Part shown: positions 26,741-34,993 of the stretch, one piece after another
How positions within the stretch are numbered: position 1 is the stretch's first letter
Layout: every line of letters begins with the position of its first letter
From: UBA7239 sp964509075
GTDB lineage: Bacteria > Pseudomonadota > Gammaproteobacteria > Pseudomonadales > UBA7239
NCBI GenBank assembly: GCA_964509075.1
Contig: CAZDWC010000002.1
Coordinates: 124,001 to 188,000 of the forward strand
Length of the DNA: 64,000 bases
Direction of reading: 5' to 3'
Program-made: the position numbers and the translations under genes
The notes under the pieces: generated by a model
Seen by the model: the letters and a program-made list of their open reading frames with translations, nothing else
The model's database searches: none
What the model was told of the DNA's origin: nothing

Positions 26741-27553
26741 ATGCAGACACGAGGCCGCATGAAAAAGAAATCCGCCACTGCCAAACTTTCCCTGACCCAG
26801 ATTCTGGTGGACGCACTGGAAGACCTGAAAGCGCAGAAAATTGTGGTGCTTGATGTGCGCGAACTCACGGATGTCACTGATACGTTGATCATTGCCAGCG
26901 GCAGCTCCAACCGTCAGGTACGCGCACTGGCCGAGCACACCATGGAAGAAGCCAAGAAAAAAGGTTACGCCGCACTGGGCGTGGAAGGACTGGATGGCGG
27001 CGAATGGGTACTGGCCGATTTCGCCGATGCCGTGGTGCATGTGATGCTGCCGGAAACACGCGAATTCTACGATCTGGAACGCCTGTGGCAGACACAGACC
27101 AACACCGTGGATACCACTGCAGCGCGCGAGGCAAGTATCAAGACCCGAGCAGTTGCCGATAAAACCACCGGCAGCAAAACCACCGCGAAGAAAGTCATCA
27201 CCAGCGAAGTCGAATTCGACAGTCAGGCCGACAGCGCCAGAGCTCGCAAAAAGTCGTCCAAGCCTGCCGTTAAAGCCCCCTCTGCCAAAGTGGCCGACAG
27301 TAAATCACTCACCGCCGGCCAGCGCGCCAAAACCGGCACGCGCAAACCGGCAGCCGCCAAGGCCGGCACAAGCGGCAAATCGCCGGCAAAAGCTGCATCC
27401 GCCACAACCAAAAGTGCCGCAAAAAAATCTGCTGCCGCCAAGCCTGCAGCCGCCCCTAAAAAGCCGGCGAGCAAACCTGTGCGTGGCGCCATCGGCATCA
27501 GTAACACCGCCAAACCGAAAAAACCGGCAACACGCAAACCGCGTGCCTCGTAA
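26741..27553 (+). CDS. rsfS: Ribosomal silencing factor RsfS with basic C-terminal tail
   Basis: RsfS (YbeB/DUF143) binds L14 of the 50S subunit and blocks subunit joining in starved cells. Residues about 17-117 are the complete domain (ILVDALEDLKAQKIVVLDVREL, DTLIIASGSSNRQVRALAEH, GEWVLADFADAVVHVM, REFYDLERLW). Known RsfS proteins are about 105-140 residues, whereas this one has 270. The extra 150 residues are a low-complexity Lys/Ala/Pro/Thr tail (AAKKSAAAKPAAAPKKPASK) resembling histone H1 or AlgP-type DNA-binding tails. The frame is continuous. An internal ATG at 26759 with a nearby GAGG is an alternative start. It forms an operon with nadD and rlmH. Confidence 0.95.
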   Translation: MQTRGRMKKKSATAKLSLTQILVDALEDLKAQKIVVLDVRELTDVTDTLIIASGSSNRQVRALAEHTMEEAKKKGYAALGVEGLDGGEWVLADFADAVVHVMLPETREFYDLERLWQTQTNTVDTTAAREASIKTRAVADKTTGSKTTAKKVITSEVEFDSQADSARARKKSSKPAVKAPSAKVADSKSLTAGQRAKTGTRKPAAAKAGTSGKSPAKAASATTKSAAKKSAAAKPAAAPKKPASKPVRGAIGISNTAKPKKPATRKPRAS

Positions 27554-27570
27554 TTGCCTCAACACAGGCC

Positions 27571-28038
27571 ATGAAACTGACACTGGTCGCCGTCGGTACG
27601 CGCATGCCGGACTGGGTGCAGGCGGGCTATGCGGAATATGCCAAGCGCATGCCGCGTGAATGCACACTCGAACTGCGCGAGATTGCGCTGCCCACGCGCG
27701 GCAAGAATGCCGATATTGCCCGCGCCATTGAGAAGGAAAGCGACGCCATGCTGGCCGTCATTCCCGCACAGGAGCGCGTGATTGCGCTGGATGTACGCGG
27801 CAAGGCGCAAAGCACGGAATCACTGCGCGATGCGCTAGCGCGCTGGCAGATGGAAGGCGGCAATACCAGTTTCCTGATAGGCGGCCCTGACGGCCTTTCC
27901 CAGGCCTGCCTGCAACGCGCCAGTGAACGCTGGTCGCTGTCGGCGCTGACACTGCCTCACCCGCTGGTGCGTATCGTCATGGCCGAGCAGCTCTACCGTG
28001 CCTGGTCGTTGCTCAATCACCACCCGTACCATCGCTGA
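27571..28038 (+). CDS. rlmH: 23S rRNA pseudouridine-1915 N3-methyltransferase RlmH
   Basis: SPOUT-class enzyme that methylates pseudouridine 1915 of helix 69 in the assembled ribosome. The 155-residue product has the family length, starts KLTLVAVGTRMPDWVQAGY and carries the SAM-binding trefoil knot (FLIGGPDGLSQACLQRA; LPHPLVRIVMAEQLYRAWS). It sits in the conserved order rsfS-rlmH-mrdA-mrdB, with only seven bases before the mrdA ATG. Confidence 0.97.
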   Translation: MKLTLVAVGTRMPDWVQAGYAEYAKRMPRECTLELREIALPTRGKNADIARAIEKESDAMLAVIPAQERVIALDVRGKAQSTESLRDALARWQMEGGNTSFLIGGPDGLSQACLQRASERWSLSALTLPHPLVRIVMAEQLYRAWSLLNHHPYHR

Positions 28039-28045
28039 GACCGGC

Positions 28046-29950
28046 ATGGCCGAACAGCAACCCATCACCCTGCACGACCACACCAGCGAGCGCCGCCTGT
28101 TTGCGCATCGCCTGGTGATCAGTACCGGCATCATCGCCGCACTGATTGCCGTACTGCTGGCGCGCTACTACCACCTGCAAATCATCCAGCACGAACATTT
28201 CACTACGCAATCGGATGCCAACCGTATCCACGCCATGGCTATTCCACCGGCGCGCGGCGTGATACAGGATCGCGAAGGCGTAGTGCTGGCCCAGAGCAAA
28301 CCGAGTTTCACGCTGGAAATCATCAAGGAGCGCGTAAAAAACCTCGATGAGACCCTGCGTGAATTGCAGGCCATCCTGCAACTGCAGGACGACGAGATCG
28401 AACGCTTCCGCGAGCGCCTGCGCCGACGCCAGCGCCCGTATGAGGGCGTGCCTTTGCGCGACAATCTCGACGATGAACAAATCGCACGTGTAGCAGTAAA
28501 CCGCTATCGCCTGCCCGGCGTGGAAGTGACTGCCGAACTGGTGCGCGACTATCCGTTCAAGGAGCTCTTTGCACACAGCATCGGTTATGTCGGCCGCATC
28601 AACGAAAAGGAATTGAAACAGCTGGAGGAACAGAACCAGCAGGATGCCTATTACGGTGTATTTTCCATGGGCAAGGTCGGTATCGAGCGCTATTACGAAA
28701 GCGAATTGCTCGGCATACCCGGCGCCCAGAACGTGGAAACCGACGTGCACGGCCGCATCCTGCGCACACTGGATCGCAAGGATCCTGTGCGTGGCAAGAC
28801 ACTTACCCTGTATCTGGATGTCAAAATGCAACAGGCTGCCGTCGATGCGCTCGCCGGACGGCGCGGTGCCGTGGTGGCGATCGATCTCGACAGCGGCGGC
28901 GTGGTGACTGCCGTCAGCAATCCGGCTTTCGATCCCAACCTGTTTGTCACCGGCATCAGCAGCAAGGATTACGCCGAGCTGCGCGACTCGCCGGACATGC
29001 CCCTGCTCAACCGCATGATCCAGGGCACCTACCCTCCCGGCTCCACCATCAAGCCGCACATCGCGCTGGCAGGTCTCGAATCCGGCATCATCACACCGGA
29101 ATACACCATCTCAGATCCCGGTTTTTTCCAGTTGCCCGGACAGGAGCGCCATTTCCGCGACTGGAAAAAAGGTGGGCACGGCTCCGGCATCAATGTCGAG
29201 CTGGCCATCATGCACTCCTGCGACATCTACTTTTACCAGCTCGCGCACCGCATGGGCATAGACCGCATGCATGACTTTCTCGAACCCTTTGGCCTGGGCA
29301 GGATGACGAACATCGACATGCCCGGCGAGAAAACCGGCGTCCTGCCCTCGCGGGTCTGGAAGCGCAGCCGCTACAAGCAGCAGTGGTATCCAGGCGATAC
29401 CATCAATGCCGGCATCGGGCAGGGTTATCATCTCGCTACGCCCATGCAACTGGCGGTAGCCACCGGCGTACTCGCCAAGCGCGGCATCCGCATTCGCCCG
29501 CATCTGGTGAAAGCGATCGACGGTGTTGACCTGCCCCCCGAATTCGACACCCCCATCATGCTCAGCAACCCCGAAAACTGGGACGTGATCATCAAGGGCA
29601 TGCACGATGTCACCCAGACACCGGGCGGTACCGGCTACAAAGTCTTCAAGGATGCAAGCTACACGGTGGCGGGAAAAACCGGCACGGCACAAGTTGTCGG
29701 CATTGCCCAGAACGAGAAATATGACGCCGCGAAACTGGCCGAACGCAAGCGCGATCACGGCTTGTTCATAAGTTTCGCACCGGTCGAAAATCCCAAGGTC
29801 GCCGTGGCTGTCATCGTGGAAAACGGCAACAGCGGTTCCGGCGCTGCCGCTCCCGTGGCCCGGAAAGTGCTCGACGCTTATTTGCTCAACCAGCTGGACA
29901 GTCCTGTGAAAATCGAAGCTGCCGCACCTGCGGTCGAAAAGGAGGAGTGA
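28046..29950 (+). CDS. mrdA: Penicillin-binding protein 2 (elongasome transpeptidase)
   Basis: Class B PBP that cross-links lateral-wall peptidoglycan with RodA. From ATG 28046 it has 634 residues. A cytoplasmic tail and one transmembrane helix (residues about 24-42) precede the pedestal domain (IPPARGVIQDREGVVLAQ). The transpeptidase domain contains the active-site motif PGSTIKPH, the second motif SCD in MHSCDIYFYQL and AGKTGTAQ. An in-frame start at 27998 inside rlmH is rejected because the added residues have no family match. It overlaps mrdB at the TGATG junction. Confidence 0.96.
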   Translation: MAEQQPITLHDHTSERRLFAHRLVISTGIIAALIAVLLARYYHLQIIQHEHFTTQSDANRIHAMAIPPARGVIQDREGVVLAQSKPSFTLEIIKERVKNLDETLRELQAILQLQDDEIERFRERLRRRQRPYEGVPLRDNLDDEQIARVAVNRYRLPGVEVTAELVRDYPFKELFAHSIGYVGRINEKELKQLEEQNQQDAYYGVFSMGKVGIERYYESELLGIPGAQNVETDVHGRILRTLDRKDPVRGKTLTLYLDVKMQQAAVDALAGRRGAVVAIDLDSGGVVTAVSNPAFDPNLFVTGISSKDYAELRDSPDMPLLNRMIQGTYPPGSTIKPHIALAGLESGIITPEYTISDPGFFQLPGQERHFRDWKKGGHGSGINVELAIMHSCDIYFYQLAHRMGIDRMHDFLEPFGLGRMTNIDMPGEKTGVLPSRVWKRSRYKQQWYPGDTINAGIGQGYHLATPMQLAVATGVLAKRGIRIRPHLVKAIDGVDLPPEFDTPIMLSNPENWDVIIKGMHDVTQTPGGTGYKVFKDASYTVAGKTGTAQVVGIAQNEKYDAAKLAERKRDHGLFISFAPVENPKVAVAVIVENGNSGSGAAAPVARKVLDAYLLNQLDSPVKIEAAAPAVEKEE

Positions 29951-31089
29951 TGGCGCAGACAGACTTTATCCGTCAACTGCCCTCCACCGGCAGGATACCG
30001 CGCACGCTGTGGCAGCGTATGCATATCGACCCTGTACTGCTGCTGCTGTTGCTGTTGCTGGCCAGCTATGGACTGTTTGTACTTTACAGTGCAGCAGACA
30101 ACCACTTGATCGCCATGGAAAAACAGGGCGGATTTTTTGCACTGGGTTTTTCCATCATGCTGCTGGTCGCACAGGTCAGCCAGAACAGCTGGCGGTTGAT
30201 GGCACCCTTTTTCTATGGCCTGGGCGTCGTGCTGCTGCTGGCGGTTGCTGTCTTTGGCGAGGTATCGATGGGTGCACAACGCTGGCTGGCTATCCCCGGC
30301 CTGCCGCGCTTCCAGCCTTCCGAAATGCTGAAAATCGGCCTGCCCCTGATGCTGGCCACCTATTTCCACAATCGCAGCCTGCCACCACGCCTGAAACACG
30401 TGTTCTGGTCCCTGGTATTCATCATCGTGCCTGTGGGGCTGATTGCCGAACAGCCTGACCTCGGCACGGCGATGCTGGTGCTGGCTTCAGGTGTCGTCGT
30501 GCTTTTCATGTCCGGCCTGGGCTGGATTTATATCGCCACAGCTGCCGCTGCCGCTGCCGCCATGGCGCCAGTCATGTGGTTCTTTCTCATGCACGACTAC
30601 CAACGCAAACGCGTGCTGATGCTGTTTGATCCACAATCTGACAAGCTCGGCGCCGGCTGGAACATCATCCAGTCGCAGACCGCCATCGGTTCGGGAGGCT
30701 GGGAAGGCAAGGGTTGGCAGATGGGTACCCAGTCGCAACTGGATTTCCTGCCGGAAAGTCACACCGACTTCATCATCGCCGTGTTATCTGAAGAACTGGG
30801 CTTTCGCGGCGTACTGCTGCTGCTGACACTCTACTGGCTGATTGTGGCGCGCTGCCTGTGGATCAGCTGGCGCGCGCAGGAGACCTTTGGCCGCCTGCTG
30901 GGCAGCGCCATCAGCATCACCTTTTTCGTTTATGTTTTTGTTAACATGGGCATGGTTTCCGGGCTGTTGCCGGTTGTGGGTGTGCCGCTGCCGCTGGTGA
31001 GTCAGGGTGGAACCGCCGTGATTATCCTGATGATTGGGTTCGGCATGCTGATGGCGATCAGCACCGAAAACAAGAGGTCCTCGTTTTGA
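29950..31089 (+). CDS. mrdB: Rod shape-determining protein RodA (SEDS glycosyltransferase)
   Basis: Peptidoglycan polymerase of the elongasome, the partner of PBP2. It is a multi-pass membrane protein of 379 residues with the SEDS signatures RWLAIPGLPRFQPSEMLKIG, LPESHTDFIIAVLSEELGF and VGVPLPLVSQGG. ATG 29950 shares its A with the mrdA stop and follows AGGAGG; a GTG at 29947 is the alternative. It is followed by mltB, whose TTG start overlaps its stop. Confidence 0.96.
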   Translation: MAQTDFIRQLPSTGRIPRTLWQRMHIDPVLLLLLLLLASYGLFVLYSAADNHLIAMEKQGGFFALGFSIMLLVAQVSQNSWRLMAPFFYGLGVVLLLAVAVFGEVSMGAQRWLAIPGLPRFQPSEMLKIGLPLMLATYFHNRSLPPRLKHVFWSLVFIIVPVGLIAEQPDLGTAMLVLASGVVVLFMSGLGWIYIATAAAAAAAMAPVMWFFLMHDYQRKRVLMLFDPQSDKLGAGWNIIQSQTAIGSGGWEGKGWQMGTQSQLDFLPESHTDFIIAVLSEELGFRGVLLLLTLYWLIVARCLWISWRAQETFGRLLGSAISITFFVYVFVNMGMVSGLLPVVGVPLPLVSQGGTAVIILMIGFGMLMAISTENKRSSF

Positions 31090-32129
31090 ACCTATTCCGC
31101 AAGCTCAATTTGCCCTGTGTGGCCAGCCTGCTGCTGATGCTACCGATCTTCAGCAGCAACGCATACGCGGCAGGTGAATACGCTACTCGCAGCGATGTCG
31201 CCGCCTTCGCACAGGAAATGCAGCAGCGACACGGTTTCAAACAAGCTGATGTCCTCGCCCTGCTGGCACAGGCCGAGAAAAAACAGAAAATCCTCGATGC
31301 CATTTCCCGCCCACATGAAAAGGTGCTGACCTGGAAGGAATACCGCAAGATCTTCATGACGGATACCCGCATCACTGATGGCGTGGGCTTCTGGCAAACC
31401 CATGACGCCGAATTGCGCCAGGTTGCCGGCCAGTATCAGGTAGCACCGGAAATGATCGTCGCCATCATTGGCATCGAAACCTCCTACGGCAAGAACACCG
31501 GCTCCTATCGCGTACTGGATGCCCTCTCGACACTGGCCTTTGATTACCCTCCGCGCAGCGCCTTCTTCCGCCAGCAACTGGAAGAATTCCTGCTGCTGGC
31601 CCGCGAACAGAAGCAAGACGCCCTGACACTCACCGGCTCCTACGCCGGCGCCATGGGCTACGGACAGTTCATGCCCTCCAGCTACCGGAATTTTGCTGTG
31701 GATTTCGACGGTGACGGTTTTGCCGATATCTGGCGCAACAGCCGCGACGCGCTGGCCAGTGTCGCCAACTATTTCAGGAAACACGGCTGGAAATGGCAGG
31801 AACCTGTGCTGGTGCGTGCCCACGTGACAGGCGATTTTGACGGCAGCCTGATCGGGCAGGGATTGAAACCCCAGCTTTCACTGCTGGATCTGGCTGCCCA
31901 TGGCGTGGCACCGGTGGTCGATGGCCTGGGCACCAGCCGCAAGGCTGTGCTCCTGCGCCAGGAAGGCGAATACGGCACCGAGTACTGGCTTGGCTTCGAC
32001 AATTTCTATACCATCACCCGCTACAATAACAGCAGCATGTATGCCATGGCGGCCCAGCAACTGTCTGAAGCCATCAGATCCCAGTATGATCTGAGGCAAC
32101 AACAGCTGAACCGGGCGGCCTCACAGTAG
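31086..32129 (+). CDS. mltB: Membrane-bound lytic murein transglycosylase B
   Basis: Cleaves the MurNAc-GlcNAc bond of peptidoglycan with formation of 1,6-anhydroMurNAc. The 347-residue product has a signal sequence (VASLLLMLPIFSSNAYA) without an obvious lipobox cysteine, so it resembles soluble SltB1-like members. The catalytic region has IIGIETSYGKNTGSYRVLDALST, with the catalytic Glu, followed by GAMGYGQFMPSSYRNFAVDFDGDG. The start is TTG at 31086, overlapping the rodA stop, with GAGG eight bases upstream. rlpA follows. Confidence 0.92.
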   Translation: MNLFRKLNLPCVASLLLMLPIFSSNAYAAGEYATRSDVAAFAQEMQQRHGFKQADVLALLAQAEKKQKILDAISRPHEKVLTWKEYRKIFMTDTRITDGVGFWQTHDAELRQVAGQYQVAPEMIVAIIGIETSYGKNTGSYRVLDALSTLAFDYPPRSAFFRQQLEEFLLLAREQKQDALTLTGSYAGAMGYGQFMPSSYRNFAVDFDGDGFADIWRNSRDALASVANYFRKHGWKWQEPVLVRAHVTGDFDGSLIGQGLKPQLSLLDLAAHGVAPVVDGLGTSRKAVLLRQEGEYGTEYWLGFDNFYTITRYNNSSMYAMAAQQLSEAIRSQYDLRQQQLNRAASQ

Positions 32130-32205
32130 TCCTATAAGCTTTAAATCCGACAGACAATCGCAAAGGCGATTCACACAGCAAGCCCCGCAACCTCCCACGG
32201 AGCCC

Positions 32206-33171
32206 ATGGTGATGAGTAAGCATATGACAATCCCGAACATAAACACTTTCTGGCGACTGCTGGCCACAGCCCTGCTCGCACTTCTGGTCACTGCCTGCAG
32301 CAGCACAGGTGGCAATAACGGCGGCAGCAACAATGGCCGCTATGCCATGGATAAAGACGCTGGCCCTGACGACGGCATTGTGCTTGATCCGGACAAGATC
32401 CCCGATGCAGTGCCCGTCGACGAGCCGCGCACCGCTGCCGGAAACAAGAGCCCGTACACCGTACTGGGCGAGACTTACACCGTAATGCCTGAGAGCAGCG
32501 GCTATACGCAGAAGGGCAAAGCCTCCTGGTATGGCAAGAAATTCCACGGCTACAAGACATCGAACGGCGAAATCTACAGCATGTACAAGATGTCCGGGGC
32601 GCACAAAACCCTGCCCATTCCCAGTTATGTGCGCGTCACCAATCTCGACAATGGACGCAAGGCCATTGTGCGTATCAATGACCGGGGGCCTTTCCACTCT
32701 GATCGCATCATTGATCTCTCCTACGCTGCAGCCGTGAAACTGGACGTCACCCGCACCGGCACCGCCAATGTGCGTCTGGAAGCCATTGACCCAACCACCA
32801 ATGCCTATGCTGCACGCGAAGCCGAGAAGGATGAGCTTCCGGCCTTGACCAGCAGCAAATCCAGCCGCAAAAAAGCTGCGCCACCTGCCGTTATTGCCGC
32901 CACTCACAATGAACCCGAACTGCCACAGGAACCCACTGCCAGCGGCAAAAGTGCCACTTATTTGCAGGCAGGCGCTTTCCGCAATGAGGATTCAGCCAAC
33001 GCCCTGCGTGAAAAACTGGCAGACCTGACCGGCAAACCGGTGAAAGTCGACAGCTCGCAGGGCCTGCACAAAGTACGGATCGGACCATTGGCGAATCCGG
33101 GCACTGTCAGTGAAATCACCGACCTGCTGGTGCAAAACAACTTTGGCAAACCGCAAATCGTCTATTTCTGA
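32206..33171 (+). CDS. rlpA: Septal ring lytic transglycosylase RlpA family lipoprotein
   Basis: Outer-membrane lipoprotein that cleaves naked glycan strands at division sites in Pseudomonas. The 321-residue product has a lipobox (LLVTAC, Cys31) and a low-complexity Gly/Asn stretch. The DPBB catalytic domain (about residues 100-195) contains GKASWYGKKFHGYKTSNGE, with a catalytic Glu region, and VRINDRGPFHSDRIIDLS. The C-terminal SPOR domain (about 245-321; YLQAGAFRNEDSANALREKL) binds denuded peptidoglycan. The ATG at 32206 follows ACGGAG. It is the last wall gene of the mrdA cluster. Confidence 0.95.
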   Translation: MVMSKHMTIPNINTFWRLLATALLALLVTACSSTGGNNGGSNNGRYAMDKDAGPDDGIVLDPDKIPDAVPVDEPRTAAGNKSPYTVLGETYTVMPESSGYTQKGKASWYGKKFHGYKTSNGEIYSMYKMSGAHKTLPIPSYVRVTNLDNGRKAIVRINDRGPFHSDRIIDLSYAAAVKLDVTRTGTANVRLEAIDPTTNAYAAREAEKDELPALTSSKSSRKKAAPPAVIAATHNEPELPQEPTASGKSATYLQAGAFRNEDSANALREKLADLTGKPVKVDSSQGLHKVRIGPLANPGTVSEITDLLVQNNFGKPQIVYF

Positions 33172-33194
33172 CACGCCAAATTTCGCTATACCCG

Positions 33195-34823
33195 ATGCCT
33201 GACTCCCCCCGCCCCGCTCAGCAATTCGACGTACTGGTAATTGGCAGCGGGGCAGCAGGCCTGACACTGGCGCTACATCTGGCCGACACCGGCAGCATTG
33301 CCGTGCTCAGCAAGGGCCTGTTGCAGGATGGCTCGACCGCTTACGCCCAAGGCGGTATCGCTGCCGTACTGAATGACAGCGACTCCACCGAAGCGCATGT
33401 CGCCGATACCCTGGTCGCCGGCGCCGGACTCTGCAATGAAGATGCCGTGCGCTTCACCGTGGAAAACGGTCGCGACAGTATCCAGTGGCTGATCGACACC
33501 GGCGTGGACTTCACCCGCGAACCGGGCGGCTCGGAGTTTCACCTGACACGTGAGGGGGGACACAGTGCCCGCCGCATCATTCACAGTGCCGACGCCACTG
33601 GCCGTGCGGTCTCCACCACCTTGATCGACCAGACACGCAAGCAGCAAAACATTGCCGTGTTTGAAAACCACCTCGCAGTAGATCTCATTGTGCAGGCAGA
33701 TCCCGGCAGCCAGAAACTGCGCTGCACCGGCGCCTATGTCTTTGATTGCCACCATGACAACGTACAGGTATTCCAGGCACGCTTCGTGGTACTGGCCACG
33801 GGCGGCGCCAGCAAGGTCTACCTCTACACCAGCAACCCCGACAGCGCCTCCGGCGACGGCATTGCCATGGCCTGGCGCGCCGGTTGCCGCGTCGCCAACA
33901 TGGAATTCAACCAGTTCCACCCCACCTGCCTCTATCATCCGAAAGCCAAGAGTTTCCTGATCACTGAGGCCCTGCGCGGCGAAGGCGCACACCTGAAGCT
34001 GCCTTCGGGCGAACGCTTCATGCAGCACTTCGACGAGCGCATGGAACTGGCGCCGCGCGACATCGTGGCGCGCGCCATTGACCACGAGATGAAGCGTCTC
34101 GGTATCGATTGCGTGCTGCTCGACATCAGCCACAAACCTGCCGACTTTGTGCGAGAGCATTTCCCGACCGTTTACGAAAACTGCCTGCACTACGGTATCG
34201 ACATCACACGCGAGGCAATCCCGGTAGTACCTGCGGCACACTACACCTGCGGCGGTGTGGTGGTAGACCAGCACGGCCGCACCGATCTCGACAACCTGTA
34301 CGCCATAGGAGAAACCTCCTGCACCGGTCTGCACGGCGCCAACCGCATGGCCAGCAACTCGCTACTGGAATGCTTTGTCTACGCACGCTCGGCAGCGGCC
34401 GACATCCGTGCCCGCTGGACACAAGTATCGCTTCCCGCCCCGGCGCCGGCATGGGACGCCTCAAGGGTTATCGACTCTGACGAAGCCGTGGTGATTTCGC
34501 ACAACTGGGATGAACTGCGGCGCTTCATGTGGGATTACGTCGGCATCGTACGCTCGCGCAAACGCCTGCAGCGCGCCCTGAACCGTGTTGAACTCCTGCA
34601 GCGTGAAATTCTCGAGTACTACGCCCACTACCGCGTCAGCAATGATTTTCTCGAGCTGCGCAACCTCTCCATCGTCGCCGAATTAATCATCCGCTCGGCC
34701 TTGTCACGCCGGGAAAGTCGTGGCCTGCACTACAACATCGACTATCCGGATACCAGCACACTGGCCCGTGACACCATCCTGGTGCCCACCAACTTTGCCG
34801 GACAGGCGGTCAAGCTGGGCTAA
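33195..34823 (+). CDS. nadB: L-aspartate oxidase
   Basis: FAD-dependent first enzyme of de novo NAD synthesis, oxidising L-aspartate to iminoaspartate. The 542-residue product has the FAD motif VIGSGAAGLTLAL, the succinate dehydrogenase-like AYAQGGIAAVL, VLATGGASKVY, and NMEFNQFHPTCLYHP. It also has HYTCGGVVVDQHGRTDLDNLYAIGE and NRMASNSLLECFVYARSAA. Length and motifs are typical. nadA and nadC are not in the window. It lies 23 bases after rlpA. Confidence 0.96.
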   Translation: MPDSPRPAQQFDVLVIGSGAAGLTLALHLADTGSIAVLSKGLLQDGSTAYAQGGIAAVLNDSDSTEAHVADTLVAGAGLCNEDAVRFTVENGRDSIQWLIDTGVDFTREPGGSEFHLTREGGHSARRIIHSADATGRAVSTTLIDQTRKQQNIAVFENHLAVDLIVQADPGSQKLRCTGAYVFDCHHDNVQVFQARFVVLATGGASKVYLYTSNPDSASGDGIAMAWRAGCRVANMEFNQFHPTCLYHPKAKSFLITEALRGEGAHLKLPSGERFMQHFDERMELAPRDIVARAIDHEMKRLGIDCVLLDISHKPADFVREHFPTVYENCLHYGIDITREAIPVVPAAHYTCGGVVVDQHGRTDLDNLYAIGETSCTGLHGANRMASNSLLECFVYARSAAADIRARWTQVSLPAPAPAWDASRVIDSDEAVVISHNWDELRRFMWDYVGIVRSRKRLQRALNRVELLQREILEYYAHYRVSNDFLELRNLSIVAELIIRSALSRRESRGLHYNIDYPDTSTLARDTILVPTNFAGQAVKLG

Positions 34824-34993
34824 GCACCCAACAAAGCGTGACACCGTTCACAGTTCAACCGAATAGCCCGCAGCTCACGCAGGCGCCCATTGTCGTCCAT
34901 ACTGTGTTTACCTATGATCGCTGTGCCGGCAACACCAGCTGTTTGCGTCACGCCCGCCCCATTCAACAAGTCCAAACAAAATCGAGGTTCGAT

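Noticed and set aside
32156..32171. AATCGC/GCGATT hairpin between mltB and rlpA as a terminator
   Set aside because: It is a short six-base stem without a following T-run, and the genes are probably co-transcribed.
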